From positions 1 through 49,888 of the forward strand of contig NZ_JAIMJB010000027.1 in the NCBI RefSeq assembly GCF_021295345.1: a stretch of 49,888 bases of DNA, read 5' to 3'. A model generated the notes under the pieces. The model saw nothing but the letters and a program-made list of their open reading frames with translations, was not told where the DNA came from and did not search any database. The stretch is from Motilimonas eburnea. GTDB lineage: Bacteria; Pseudomonadota; Gammaproteobacteria; Enterobacterales; CBDFNC01. The translations under genes were made by a program, and so were the position numbers. This document shows, piece by piece, positions 10,277 to 18,455 of the stretch (positions within the stretch are counted from its first letter, which is position 1; each line of letters starts with the position of its first letter).

Positions 10277-11563
10277 ATGCTCGCTTTTGACACACTAAAA
10301 CACACACTCACCACCTTGCGCGCGAATGATGAAGGCTATATCAGCATTCATATGACATTGCCGCCCATGTCTTTATTGGCATGGCTAAAGGCTCAGCACC
10401 AGTTTCCACAGATCTATTTTGGCGATAAAGATCATCAAGGTGAAGTCGCTTGCCTAGGTTGTGCTTGGCAAACCAACACACCACACGTGCCAACGCACCT
10501 TGCTAAAGCCAGACTATACGGTGGCATAGGGTTTGCCGATGCGAGTCAATGGCCCGACTTTCCTCATTGTCAGTTTATGATGCCGCGGCTTGAGATACGT
10601 CGTCAGGGCAAAATTCTTAAGCTTGTTTGCAACCTCTACTGGGCAGAATCGGACTTTGCGACAGAAATTAGCAAAACCCTTGAACTGCTGGCCAACCTAA
10701 CCGAGCCGACAGAATTAAACTTTAGCCCCAGCAAACCATTGGCGCGACAAGATTTACCCAATCAACACGATTGGCAAAAATTAGTACAACAGATAACCAA
10801 CCCCAGTTTTCAGCAACATACTGCTAAAGTCGTGTTATCACGCCAAACCAAACTCACCCTAGCCAATGAGATTGACCATCATGGCTTGCTGGATCAATGG
10901 CGAGCCCTGAACCCAAATTGTTTTAGCTTTCTGATTTCGTGGTCACCTCAGGTGCACTTCTTGGGCTGTACACCCGAACGCCTGTACTTACGCACTGGCG
11001 CTCGATTAACGACGGAGTCCCTTGCAGGCACCATGCCACGAGGTGCAAACCAAGATGATGATCAGCAAAACAGTGAAGCATTACTGAATCTGCGAAAATT
11101 TAAACGCGAGAATCAATTAGTATTAGATGACATCATGGCGCACCTTCAACAGGTTAGCTATGATATCGGATTAGATAGCATAGGCGTATTAAAGCTCAAT
11201 CAAGTTCAACACTTAAAGCAGCGCATCCATGCTTACTTGAAACCAGAGGCCAGTGATCACGCGCTACTCTCTACCCTGCATCCCACCCCTGCGGTCGGGG
11301 GCACACCGCGTGATAATGCGTTGCAATTTATTCACCAACACGAGCCTTATCAACGCGGTTGGTATGCTGGCGCTGTCGGCGTGTTAAGCCAACAACAAAG
11401 CCAATTTGCGGTGGCCATCCGCAGCGCCTTAGTGCGCAGCCATGAAGTGTGCTTGTTTGCGGGAGCGGGGATCGTCAAGGGATCGCTACCTTCCCATGAA
11501 TGGCAAGAATTAGAACACAAAATAGCAACGCCGCTGCAACTTTTAACAGGCAATGCACCCTAG
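10277..11563 (+). CDS. menF: Isochorismate synthase MenF
   Basis: Converts chorismate to isochorismate, the first committed step of menaquinone synthesis. The 428-aa chorismate-binding-fold protein has the family core KVVLSRQTKL, FLGCTPERLYLR, ESLAGTMPRG, HPTPAVGG and the C-terminal GAGIVKGS(x)P(x)EWQELE. ATG at 10277 is preferred to the TTG immediately before it, though no strong ribosome-binding site is visible. It leads the men run, 45 bp before menD. Confidence 0.94.
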   Translation: MLAFDTLKHTLTTLRANDEGYISIHMTLPPMSLLAWLKAQHQFPQIYFGDKDHQGEVACLGCAWQTNTPHVPTHLAKARLYGGIGFADASQWPDFPHCQFMMPRLEIRRQGKILKLVCNLYWAESDFATEISKTLELLANLTEPTELNFSPSKPLARQDLPNQHDWQKLVQQITNPSFQQHTAKVVLSRQTKLTLANEIDHHGLLDQWRALNPNCFSFLISWSPQVHFLGCTPERLYLRTGARLTTESLAGTMPRGANQDDDQQNSEALLNLRKFKRENQLVLDDIMAHLQQVSYDIGLDSIGVLKLNQVQHLKQRIHAYLKPEASDHALLSTLHPTPAVGGTPRDNALQFIHQHEPYQRGWYAGAVGVLSQQQSQFAVAIRSALVRSHEVCLFAGAGIVKGSLPSHEWQELEHKIATPLQLLTGNAP

Positions 11564-11608
11564 CCCCACTAAACTTATCGAGCGAAAGCTAACCATGGAA
11601 AACCGCCT

Positions 11609-13339
11609 ATGAAAACGACACCGGCCAGCAACATCAGCCTATTATGGGGCCAACTCATCATTGAAAGCTTAGTGCGCTGCGGCGTCACTCACTTTTTTGT
11701 TGCGCCAGGTTCACGTTCCACTCCCCTTACCCTCGCCGCCCATGAGCATCCAGAGGTCAGCTTTCACACGCACTTTGATGAGCGGGGATTGGGTTACTTT
11801 GCCCTGGGTGCCGCCAAAGCCTTGACCGCACCTGTGGCCGTGATCACGACTTCTGGCACCGCTGTTGCAAACCTTTATCCCGCGATTATTGAAGCGAAAT
11901 TAACCCAAGTTCCATTGATTATCTTGACGGCGGATCGCCCCGAAGAGCTCCATCAATGCGGCGCGAATCAGGCCATCGACCAAGTAGGCATTTTCGCTAA
12001 CCACACGGTATGGCGAGTCGATTTAGCCACCGCCAGCACCCAGATCCCAGCAAATTATGTCCTCACCCATATCGAACAAGGCCTATTTGCACAGCAACAA
12101 CAGAGTGGGCCCATACATATTAACTGTAAATTTCGTGAACCTTTTTACGCCAAACAATTAAGCCAAGATTTACGTCACTATCTCGCATCAGTCCACCCTT
12201 GGCTAACCAGCCAATCGCCTTATTTGCAAAAACGCGCGGGCCAAACTAACACGCCCCCCTTGCCTGACTGGAATGAGGTACAGCAACAACGGGGGCTTAT
12301 TGTCGTAGGCAGGTTAACGCAAATAGAACAAGCCCAAGAGATTGCCGCATTTGCTCAAGCCTTGGGCTGGCCATTGTTGATGGATATTCAATCCAGCGGC
12401 AAAGGCCATCCTTGGTCGCTCAATTATTACGATCAATTATTGCATCACGCTGATTTTGTAGAACAGTTAAATCAAGCCGAGGTGATATTACAGTTTGGGG
12501 ATCGCTTGGTCTCTAAACGTTTGTTACATTATCTAAGCCAAACCCGAGCACGCTTAATCCAGGTTCAAACTCACCAAGAGGCAACCAGCCCTAACCACAC
12601 TATGGGGCAGTATTATTGCGCCGACATTGCCACCTGGCTAGCCGTGCACCCGGTAACACACCACCATCCTTGGGGCGAATGGCTCTACCAGGCTGACCAA
12701 GCCATGGCACAATTTATGGAGCAAGGTGCATCACAACAGGGATATGAATTATCCGAAGTTTCCGTTAGCCAATGCTTAACGCGCTTAGCGCCCGACAACA
12801 GCACCTTGTTTATTGGCAATAGCTTACCCGTGCGCTTAATGGATATGTTTGCTCAAGCCAATTCAAAACAACAACGGGTCTTTACCAACCGAGGTGCCAG
12901 TGGTATCGATGGCATATTGGCCAGTGCGATAGGTGTCGCGTTGATCCTAGAGCATCGTCCGACAACCTTATTAGTTGGCGATACCTCTCTGCTGCATGAC
13001 CTCAACTCCTTAGCCCTATCATCACAATTAACATCAGCTCTGGTCGTGATTGTATTAAATAATGATGGCGGCAGTATTTTTAACTTATTACCCGTACCAG
13101 AAGAGAGCGATGTCGTCGCCCAATGTTATCAACTGCCCCACGGGCTGCATTTTACTGCCGCAGCGAAGCTGTTTGGTCTAACCTATTTACGGCCAAGCAG
13201 CCAACAAGAGTTTGAACTCGATTATGCCTCCGCATTGGTTGAGCCAGGTATCACCCTGATTGAAGTGTGTGTCCCCGCAACGCAAAGCAGCGACATGATC
13301 CAAGCCTTAGCCGGGCAGGTTAAGCAACTTGAGCTCTAA
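11609..13339 (+). CDS. menD: SEPHCHC synthase MenD
   Basis: A thiamine-diphosphate enzyme (576 aa) that adds a succinyl semialdehyde unit from 2-oxoglutarate to isochorismate. The N-terminal part has the family signature FVAPGSRSTPLT and the HFDERGLGYFALG segment. The ThDP/Mg-binding motif GDTSLLHDLNSL...NNDGG lies near residue 455. Its cofactor is the product of the thiamine operon in the same window. It overlaps or directly abuts menH, so they are probably translated together. Confidence 0.97.
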   Translation: MKTTPASNISLLWGQLIIESLVRCGVTHFFVAPGSRSTPLTLAAHEHPEVSFHTHFDERGLGYFALGAAKALTAPVAVITTSGTAVANLYPAIIEAKLTQVPLIILTADRPEELHQCGANQAIDQVGIFANHTVWRVDLATASTQIPANYVLTHIEQGLFAQQQQSGPIHINCKFREPFYAKQLSQDLRHYLASVHPWLTSQSPYLQKRAGQTNTPPLPDWNEVQQQRGLIVVGRLTQIEQAQEIAAFAQALGWPLLMDIQSSGKGHPWSLNYYDQLLHHADFVEQLNQAEVILQFGDRLVSKRLLHYLSQTRARLIQVQTHQEATSPNHTMGQYYCADIATWLAVHPVTHHHPWGEWLYQADQAMAQFMEQGASQQGYELSEVSVSQCLTRLAPDNSTLFIGNSLPVRLMDMFAQANSKQQRVFTNRGASGIDGILASAIGVALILEHRPTTLLVGDTSLLHDLNSLALSSQLTSALVVIVLNNDGGSIFNLLPVPEESDVVAQCYQLPHGLHFTAAAKLFGLTYLRPSSQQEFELDYASALVEPGITLIEVCVPATQSSDMIQALAGQVKQLEL

Positions 13340-14150
13340 GGCGACCTTGATAGGCAACCCCATTCCCTTATCGCTACATTGCCATTACCATTTAGAGGGC
13401 AATGGCACTCCTTGGGTATTCATTCATGGCTTACTGGGTAACCGCCATGATTGGCAACATGTGTTAAGGTCACTCCCCCCTGAGTGTAACTGGTTATGCT
13501 TAGATCTGCCCGGACACGGTGGCAGCGACAAGTTGACACTGACTGAGGGCAAAGGGTTTACCCATACCGCCGATCTGATCGCCTCTTGCCTCAATCAATT
13601 AGGCATAACTCAGTGCCATTTGATTGGCTATTCACTCGGTGGTCGCATAGCGATGTTTTTTGCAAAACAATACCCACAATACATCGCCTCTTTAGTGCTT
13701 GAGTCCGCTCACCCAGGTTTAGTCAGTGAAGCTGAAAAAGCCGCTCGTTTGAGCCACGACCAAGCATGGGCACAGCGCTTTAGCCACCAGCCCCTCCACC
13801 AAGTCTTAACGAGCTGGTATCAACAAGCGGTATTTCGTGATTTAACCCAGCAGCAACAGAATCGGTTATGCCAATTAAGACAGAGCAACCAAGGCTCAGC
13901 GATAGCCAATATGCTCGATGCAACCTCATTGGGGCGCCAGCCTAATCTCACTCCCAGCCTACAAGCAACCCCTGCTCCCATCCACTACTTAGTGGCCGAT
14001 AGTGATACTAAGTTCAGTACTATCGCAAGGCAGTTAGCCCAGCAAGTTCCGAATCTGAAATTACACCGTTTTACTGAGGCGGGTCATAATATTCATTGGG
14101 CTAAGCCGCTAGAATATAGTCAAATCTTACAACAATTGTTAAGCAAATAA
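13329..14150 (+). CDS. menH: SHCHC synthase MenH (alpha/beta hydrolase)
   Basis: Eliminates pyruvate from SEPHCHC to give SHCHC. An alpha/beta hydrolase with the HGLLGNRHDW oxyanion region, nucleophile Ser in GYSLGGRIAM (about residue 102) and catalytic His in EAGHNIHW near the C-terminus. The start is uncertain: TTG at 13329 overlaps menD by 11 bp, while TTG at 13347 has a better Shine-Dalgarno (AAGGCG) and would give a 267-aa protein. No ATG lies nearby, so a non-ATG start is likely either way. Confidence 0.9.
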   Translation: MSSKATLIGNPIPLSLHCHYHLEGNGTPWVFIHGLLGNRHDWQHVLRSLPPECNWLCLDLPGHGGSDKLTLTEGKGFTHTADLIASCLNQLGITQCHLIGYSLGGRIAMFFAKQYPQYIASLVLESAHPGLVSEAEKAARLSHDQAWAQRFSHQPLHQVLTSWYQQAVFRDLTQQQQNRLCQLRQSNQGSAIANMLDATSLGRQPNLTPSLQATPAPIHYLVADSDTKFSTIARQLAQQVPNLKLHRFTEAGHNIHWAKPLEYSQILQQLLSK

Positions 14151-14232
14151 GGCGATATCAACCTTTGTCTCCCATAGTAGGGAAAAAGGCCCTAGCCAAA
14201 AAATCGATTTACAATAAAATATCAATAAACGT

Positions 14233-14255
14233 GTTAGCTAAATCATTAAGCTAAC
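14233..14255 (+). other. Small inverted repeat in the menH-menB gap
   Basis: GTTAGCT (14233-14239) and AGCTAAC (14249-14255) form a 7-bp stem with a 9-nt loop 25 bp before menB. The 130-bp gap is AT-rich and breaks the otherwise tight men run, so menB may have its own promoter or the hairpin may tune its expression. Function is inferred only. Confidence 0.3.
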
Positions 14256-14280
14256 TTAGCTTTTGCATTCAAGGTTTATA

Positions 14281-15123
14281 ATGACTATCTCAACAATTCA
14301 ATCCGCGCTCGACTGGCAAGCTTGTGATAATGGCTATCAAGATATTCTCTATCATAAAGCCGAAGGTATCGCCAAAATTACCATTAACCGCCCTCAGGTA
14401 CGCAATGCTTTTCGCCCATTGACCGTCAAAGAAATGATCCACGCGCTGGCAGATGCGCGTTATGACGATCAAGTCGGGGTGATTATTCTCACAGGGCAAG
14501 GCGATCTCGCCTTTTGTTCAGGAGGCGATCAAAAAGTCCGCGGTGATTCCGGATACCAAGATGACTCTGGGGTACATCATTTAAATGTACTTGACTTTCA
14601 ACGCCAAATTCGTACCTGTCCGAAACCGGTTGTGGCCATGGTGGCCGGTTATGCTGTCGGCGGTGGCCACGTTCTTCACATGATGGCCGATTTAACCATT
14701 GCCGCAGAAAATGCTCAGTTTGGCCAAACCGGCCCCAAAGTAGGCTCGTTTGATGGCGGTTGGGGGGCCAGTTATATGGCCCGTATCGTAGGTCAAAAGA
14801 AGGCCCGTGAAATTTGGTTTTTATGCCGTATGTATGATGCACAAGGAGCATTAGACATGGGGTTGGTGAATACCGTGGTGCCCCTCGAAAAACTCGAACT
14901 TGAAACGGTTCAGTGGTGTAAAGAAATGCTGCAAAATAGCCCCATGGCCCTACGCTGCTTAAAAGCGGCACTGAATGCCGACTGCGATGGTCAAGCAGGC
15001 CTTCAGGAGCTGGCTGGTAATGCGACCATGCTGTTTTACATGACCGAAGAGGGTCAAGAAGGACGCAACGCATTTAATGAGAAGCGCCCACCTGATTTTG
15101 CCAAGTTTGGCCGTAACCCCTAG
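14281..15123 (+). CDS. menB: 1,4-dihydroxy-2-naphthoyl-CoA synthase MenB
   Basis: A crotonase-fold enzyme (280 aa) that cyclises o-succinylbenzoyl-CoA to DHNA-CoA. Signature segments are [11 protein letters not shown](S)GY (active-site loop), the [12 protein letters not shown] oxyanion hole and [17 protein letters not shown] at 14281 (MTISTIQ) with AAGG about 8 nt upstream is preferred over an in-frame TTG at 14263. It is followed 14 bp later by menC. Confidence 0.97.
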   Translation: MTISTIQSALDWQACDNGYQDILYHKAEGIAKITINRPQVRNAFRPLTVKEMIHALADARYDDQVGVIILTGQGDLAFCSGGDQKVRGDSGYQDDSGVHHLNVLDFQRQIRTCPKPVVAMVAGYAVGGGHVLHMMADLTIAAENAQFGQTGPKVGSFDGGWGASYMARIVGQKKAREIWFLCRMYDAQGALDMGLVNTVVPLEKLELETVQWCKEMLQNSPMALRCLKAALNADCDGQAGLQELAGNATMLFYMTEEGQEGRNAFNEKRPPDFAKFGRNP

Positions 15124-15137
15124 TTTCATAGCGAAAG

Positions 15138-16079
15138 ATGATCCTGCGTCAGGTTGAGATCTATCGCGGTTCATTGGCACTAAAACAGCCAATGAACTTT
15201 GCGGGGCTCACGCTCGCACAACGCGAGCTAGCTTATGTTTGCGCCTTCAACACCCAGTTAAAGCGACCCGTGCGCGCAGAGCTTGCGCCTTTGCCAGGCT
15301 TTAGTCAGGAAACATTAGACCAAGCCATTGACGAGCTCGTCCAAGCCGCCCAAGGCAATACCCAAGCACTTGTTTCACCCAGCGCGGCATTTACCTGGGA
15401 TTGCCTACTACACGGCATTACTGCGTTGCCCGTGCCTACCGATATTCCACTGTTACAGGGCCAAGGGACGCAATTGATCCAAGACTACCGCGAGTTAAAT
15501 TGCCCGGATCAGATAAAACTCAAGGTGGCACGATGGCAGCCCTCGATTGAGCTTCACACTATCAATCAACTTATCGCATTAAACCCTAACTTAAGATGTC
15601 GCCTCGACGCGAATCAAGGCTGGAGCCTCGCCCAAGCTCAGCATTTCTGCCATCAGCTCCCACCTTCACACATAGAGTACATAGAAGAGCCATGTAAACA
15701 CCTTGCCGATGCCATTGCGGCATTAGCGCCAACCGGTATTAAACTGGCTTTGGATGAGCAATTGCAACAGCCCCAATGGCCAGAGCCAGAGATGCGCCAT
15801 CCAAGTATTCATGCCTTGATCATCAAGCCGAGTTTAGTGGGCAGCTTTAGTCGCATTAAAGCCTTGCTCAATCTAGCTAAACAACATCAGCAACGTGTGA
15901 TCATCAGCAGTGCTTTTGAAAGCCCATATGGCCTTGGACTGCTCTCACAATTAGCCAAAATGTGGACTCCCAACGAAGTACCTGGGTTAGATACCGTTAA
16001 ATATTTTACTGGGCAAGCGCTAGGGCAACACTGGCCATCTTGGCCATCACTTAAAGTAACTCAGGAGGGCAGTCGATGA
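15138..16079 (+). CDS. menC: o-Succinylbenzoate synthase MenC
   Basis: An enolase-superfamily dehydratase (313 aa) converting SHCHC to o-succinylbenzoate. Visible catalytic and metal positions: the KLKVAR lysine, DANQGW, EEPCK, and LDEQL followed by IIKPSLVGS (second catalytic lysine). The length is typical of the E. coli-type enzyme. The stop overlaps the menE start by 4 bp (ATGA), so the two are coupled. Confidence 0.95.
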   Translation: MILRQVEIYRGSLALKQPMNFAGLTLAQRELAYVCAFNTQLKRPVRAELAPLPGFSQETLDQAIDELVQAAQGNTQALVSPSAAFTWDCLLHGITALPVPTDIPLLQGQGTQLIQDYRELNCPDQIKLKVARWQPSIELHTINQLIALNPNLRCRLDANQGWSLAQAQHFCHQLPPSHIEYIEEPCKHLADAIAALAPTGIKLALDEQLQQPQWPEPEMRHPSIHALIIKPSLVGSFSRIKALLNLAKQHQQRVIISSAFESPYGLGLLSQLAKMWTPNEVPGLDTVKYFTGQALGQHWPSWPSLKVTQEGSR

Positions 16080-17515
16080 CGTCAGCTGTACCGACTCAGC
16101 TACCTTGCCCTGTCAAAGCACAACTCCCCAACCGGGCCAGTGCTATTGCTATCTATCGCCATGGACCCGCAACGCCACTCAGTTATGCTGAACTGGATCA
16201 AGCCATATCCGCATTAAACTTACCCCAAATTCCCTCAGGTGAAGTACTGGCTGTTATCCTCGATGAACCACTATCATTAATTATTTGGCTACTCGCCTGT
16301 CTGCGCCAAGGCATTATTTTTTGCCCCATCGATCCACGCTTAACCGAACCAGAGATCCAGCAGCGCTGTCGTCATGCAGGGATAAAATATTATGTGAGTG
16401 CAAACAAATACAAAGTTGCAGGGTTAACAAAGGTTTCTCCAAGAGTCACACCCGAGGCCATACCCGAGGCCAAACCCGAGGCCATACCTGAGCAGCCAAA
16501 GCCCGGTATCGCCACCGAGCCGCCCCTTCACTTTGATCTTAATCAGCCGGCCACCTTAGTATTCACTTCGGGCAGCAGCGGTTCAGCTAAAGCCGCACAG
16601 CACAGTTTGGGCAATCACTATTACAGTGCGCTGGGCTCTCAGCTCTTGATTCCATTTACCTCAAATGACTGCTGGCTGTTGAGCTTGCCCCTTTATCATA
16701 TCGGCGGCATCGCCTTAGTGTTTCGCGCCTTGTTTGCAGGGGGCAGCATTGCCCTTGGCAGTAGAGCAACTCAACACGACCTAGCGTGCTTTCCTGTCAC
16801 CCATGCCTCATTGGTTCCTACTCAGGTTTATCGTTTATTACAACATGCCAACGATCTGGGGGGGTTATCCTTGCGTTATTTACTCGTGGGGGGCGCAGCA
16901 TTAACAAATACCTTATGCCAACAGCTCGCTGAGCAACCCTTTACCTCTTTCGCAAGTTATGGCTTAACCGAGATGAGCTCGCAGGTCGCCACGGTAAAAA
17001 TTACTCCGCATACGGTACAACCTTTATCGTATGAAATTTTACCCTACCGCCAAGTAAACATAGAGCAGCAAGGGATCATGCTCAGTGGTCCTTGTTTATT
17101 TATGGGTTACCGCCAGCATGGCCGACTCATTGCACCGCCGTTACCCTTTAATAGTCAAGATAGCGGTCGGATCACAGGCCAAACACTGCAAGTCACAGGG
17201 CGATTAGACAATATGTTTATTGCCGGCGGCGAAAATGTGCAACCAGAGCAAGTGGAACAAGCCCTTGCTAACTTTGCCATGGTTAAACAAGCGATTGTCG
17301 TGCCCATTGATGATCCCGAATTTGGCCAAGTTGCGGTGGCCTATATTGATTGGCAAGCCAACGCCGCGCCAACGCGTTTAGCCCAACTGTGCCGGGAGCA
17401 ACTTCCGCCATGGCAAAGGCCTAAGCACTTTTTAGCTTGGCCCCAGTGGCCAGGGTTAAAACCGAATCGAAAAGCCTTAGCACATCAGGCTGAACAAATT
17501 TTAACCAAGCGATAA
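16076..17515 (+). CDS. menE: o-Succinylbenzoate-CoA ligase MenE
   Basis: An ANL-superfamily acyl-CoA synthetase (479 aa) activating o-succinylbenzoate with ATP and CoA. The P-loop-like motif FTSGSSGSAKAA lies near residue 164, with YGLTEMSS and the hinge region TGRLDNMFIAGGENV further on. It carries an unusual proline-rich insertion of tandem PEA-x units at residues 126-139, just ahead of the P loop. Last gene of the men run; no clear terminator follows directly. Confidence 0.95.
   Translation: MTSAVPTQLPCPVKAQLPNRASAIAIYRHGPATPLSYAELDQAISALNLPQIPSGEVLAVILDEPLSLIIWLLACLRQGIIFCPIDPRLTEPEIQQRCRHAGIKYYVSANKYKVAGLTKVSPRVTPEAIPEAKPEAIPEQPKPGIATEPPLHFDLNQPATLVFTSGSSGSAKAAQHSLGNHYYSALGSQLLIPFTSNDCWLLSLPLYHIGGIALVFRALFAGGSIALGSRATQHDLACFPVTHASLVPTQVYRLLQHANDLGGLSLRYLLVGGAALTNTLCQQLAEQPFTSFASYGLTEMSSQVATVKITPHTVQPLSYEILPYRQVNIEQQGIMLSGPCLFMGYRQHGRLIAPPLPFNSQDSGRITGQTLQVTGRLDNMFIAGGENVQPEQVEQALANFAMVKQAIVVPIDDPEFGQVAVAYIDWQANAAPTRLAQLCREQLPPWQRPKHFLAWPQWPGLKPNRKALAHQAEQILTKR
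16451..16492 (+). repeat. 12-bp in-frame tandem repeat inside menE
   Basis: The unit CCCGAGGCCATA is repeated about 3.5 times, encoding PEAI-PEAK-PEAI-PEQ. Being 12 bp long it preserves frame when it expands or contracts. It lies in a linker-like region before the nucleotide-binding loop, where length change should be tolerated. Confidence 0.8.
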
Positions 17516-17878
17516 AATTGAAAAAATTCTTTGCGTTCTATCACGTTTTACCTGCCACTCGTCTGACCAATACGCCAATTGTCACACGCAATTTGCGCTT
17601 TATTTTATCTCAGCTATAAATAAACCCGTCTCTTGCAAAATCAAAGACTAGTCAAACAAACATCTAGTTGCAGATACTGCCCGAGCCAAATGGCACACCA
17701 CTAAAGAAGCTTAATCAAAATACAAAATTATAAGCCAGGTGTCGTCATTCTGACATAAATCTTCTATAGCCTACTTCGCTATCAGATGGGTCGAATCTTA
17801 AAACCAAATTATGTCCGCAACCCCAAGGGTTGCAGGATGAAAGGCTTAAATAAAATTCGATATATTTTTGGAGATACA
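17516..17878. other. Intergenic region after menE
   Basis: About 360 bp, AT-rich and without a convincing gene. An open frame continues upstream of the next gene to 17786, but it lacks a ribosome-binding site and coding character. I see no clear promoter or terminator match. It presumably carries the promoter of the small gene that follows. Confidence 0.5.
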
Positions 17879-18235
17879 ATGAACGACATTCATAAGTTAG
17901 AGATTTTACCAGGTAGCCAAGCTTTAGCCTCTGTTGCTGCGTTTCAAAACCTTAGCTCTGATTTAGATGATTACCGTATGCAGTTAATGGATTTACATCA
18001 GACCATGATTAAATCAGGTTTCACTATCCCCGTTGACGCTGCGGAATGGGTTCGCGAAAGAGGATGTGATTACCTGCAAAACCCAAAACTATTTGAAAAC
18101 GCGCCGCTCACCTATGTGTGCACCTTATTGTGCGAGTTGTTCAAATCAAAAAGCATTGACGATATTAGCAAAACCATTGCGCCAGCAACCCTAAACACCC
18201 TGTTAGCGCGTTTAAACAGTTTCAAACTACACTAA
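17879..18235 (+). CDS. Small hypothetical protein (118 aa)
   Basis: Not recognised. ATG at 17879 is chosen because TTGGAGA lies just upstream; the frame is open further up but without a start signal. The protein (MNDIHKLEILPGSQALASV...) is acidic in its first half, appears mostly alpha-helical, has no signal peptide or membrane segment, and contains three cysteines. It stands alone between menE and a strong terminator, so it is probably monocistronic. Confidence 0.7.
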   Translation: MNDIHKLEILPGSQALASVAAFQNLSSDLDDYRMQLMDLHQTMIKSGFTIPVDAAEWVRERGCDYLQNPKLFENAPLTYVCTLLCELFKSKSIDDISKTIAPATLNTLLARLNSFKLH

Positions 18236-18260
18236 AACAGATATATCTACACCCATTCTT

Positions 18261-18286
18261 GGCCGATATTTATCGGCCTTTTTTTT
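18261..18286 (+). terminator. Intrinsic terminator after the 118-aa gene
   Basis: GGCCGAT and ATCGGCC form a 7-bp stem with a 4-nt loop, directly followed by eight Ts. A classic rho-independent terminator 25 bp after the stop codon. Confidence 0.93.
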
Positions 18287-18327
18287 GTCTGTATTTTCTT
18301 TTTCCCTATCGGCCTAACCATCCCCAG

Positions 18328-18347
18328 TTTGCATGTCAAAATGCAAA
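18328..18347. promoter_or_regulatory. Palindrome upstream of the LruC gene
   Basis: TTTGCAT-N6-ATGCAAA, a perfect 7-6-7 inverted repeat about 110 bp before the LruC-domain gene. Its symmetry and spacing suit a dimeric repressor or activator. No -35/-10 pair is convincing nearby, so this is a candidate operator only. Confidence 0.35.
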
Positions 18348-18455
18348 AAGCGTCGGTCACTGCCTCTCCAAAAAAGAACAAAAACCAAATAAAACAACTG
18401 ATTAAAAATTGGAACAATACTTGATGTAATCCCCCTACTAGTTAGGAGGTGATAT

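Noticed and set aside
14489-15073. A 194-aa minus-strand frame inside menB
   Set aside because: menB is unmistakable on the plus strand; the antisense frame has no domain or start signal.
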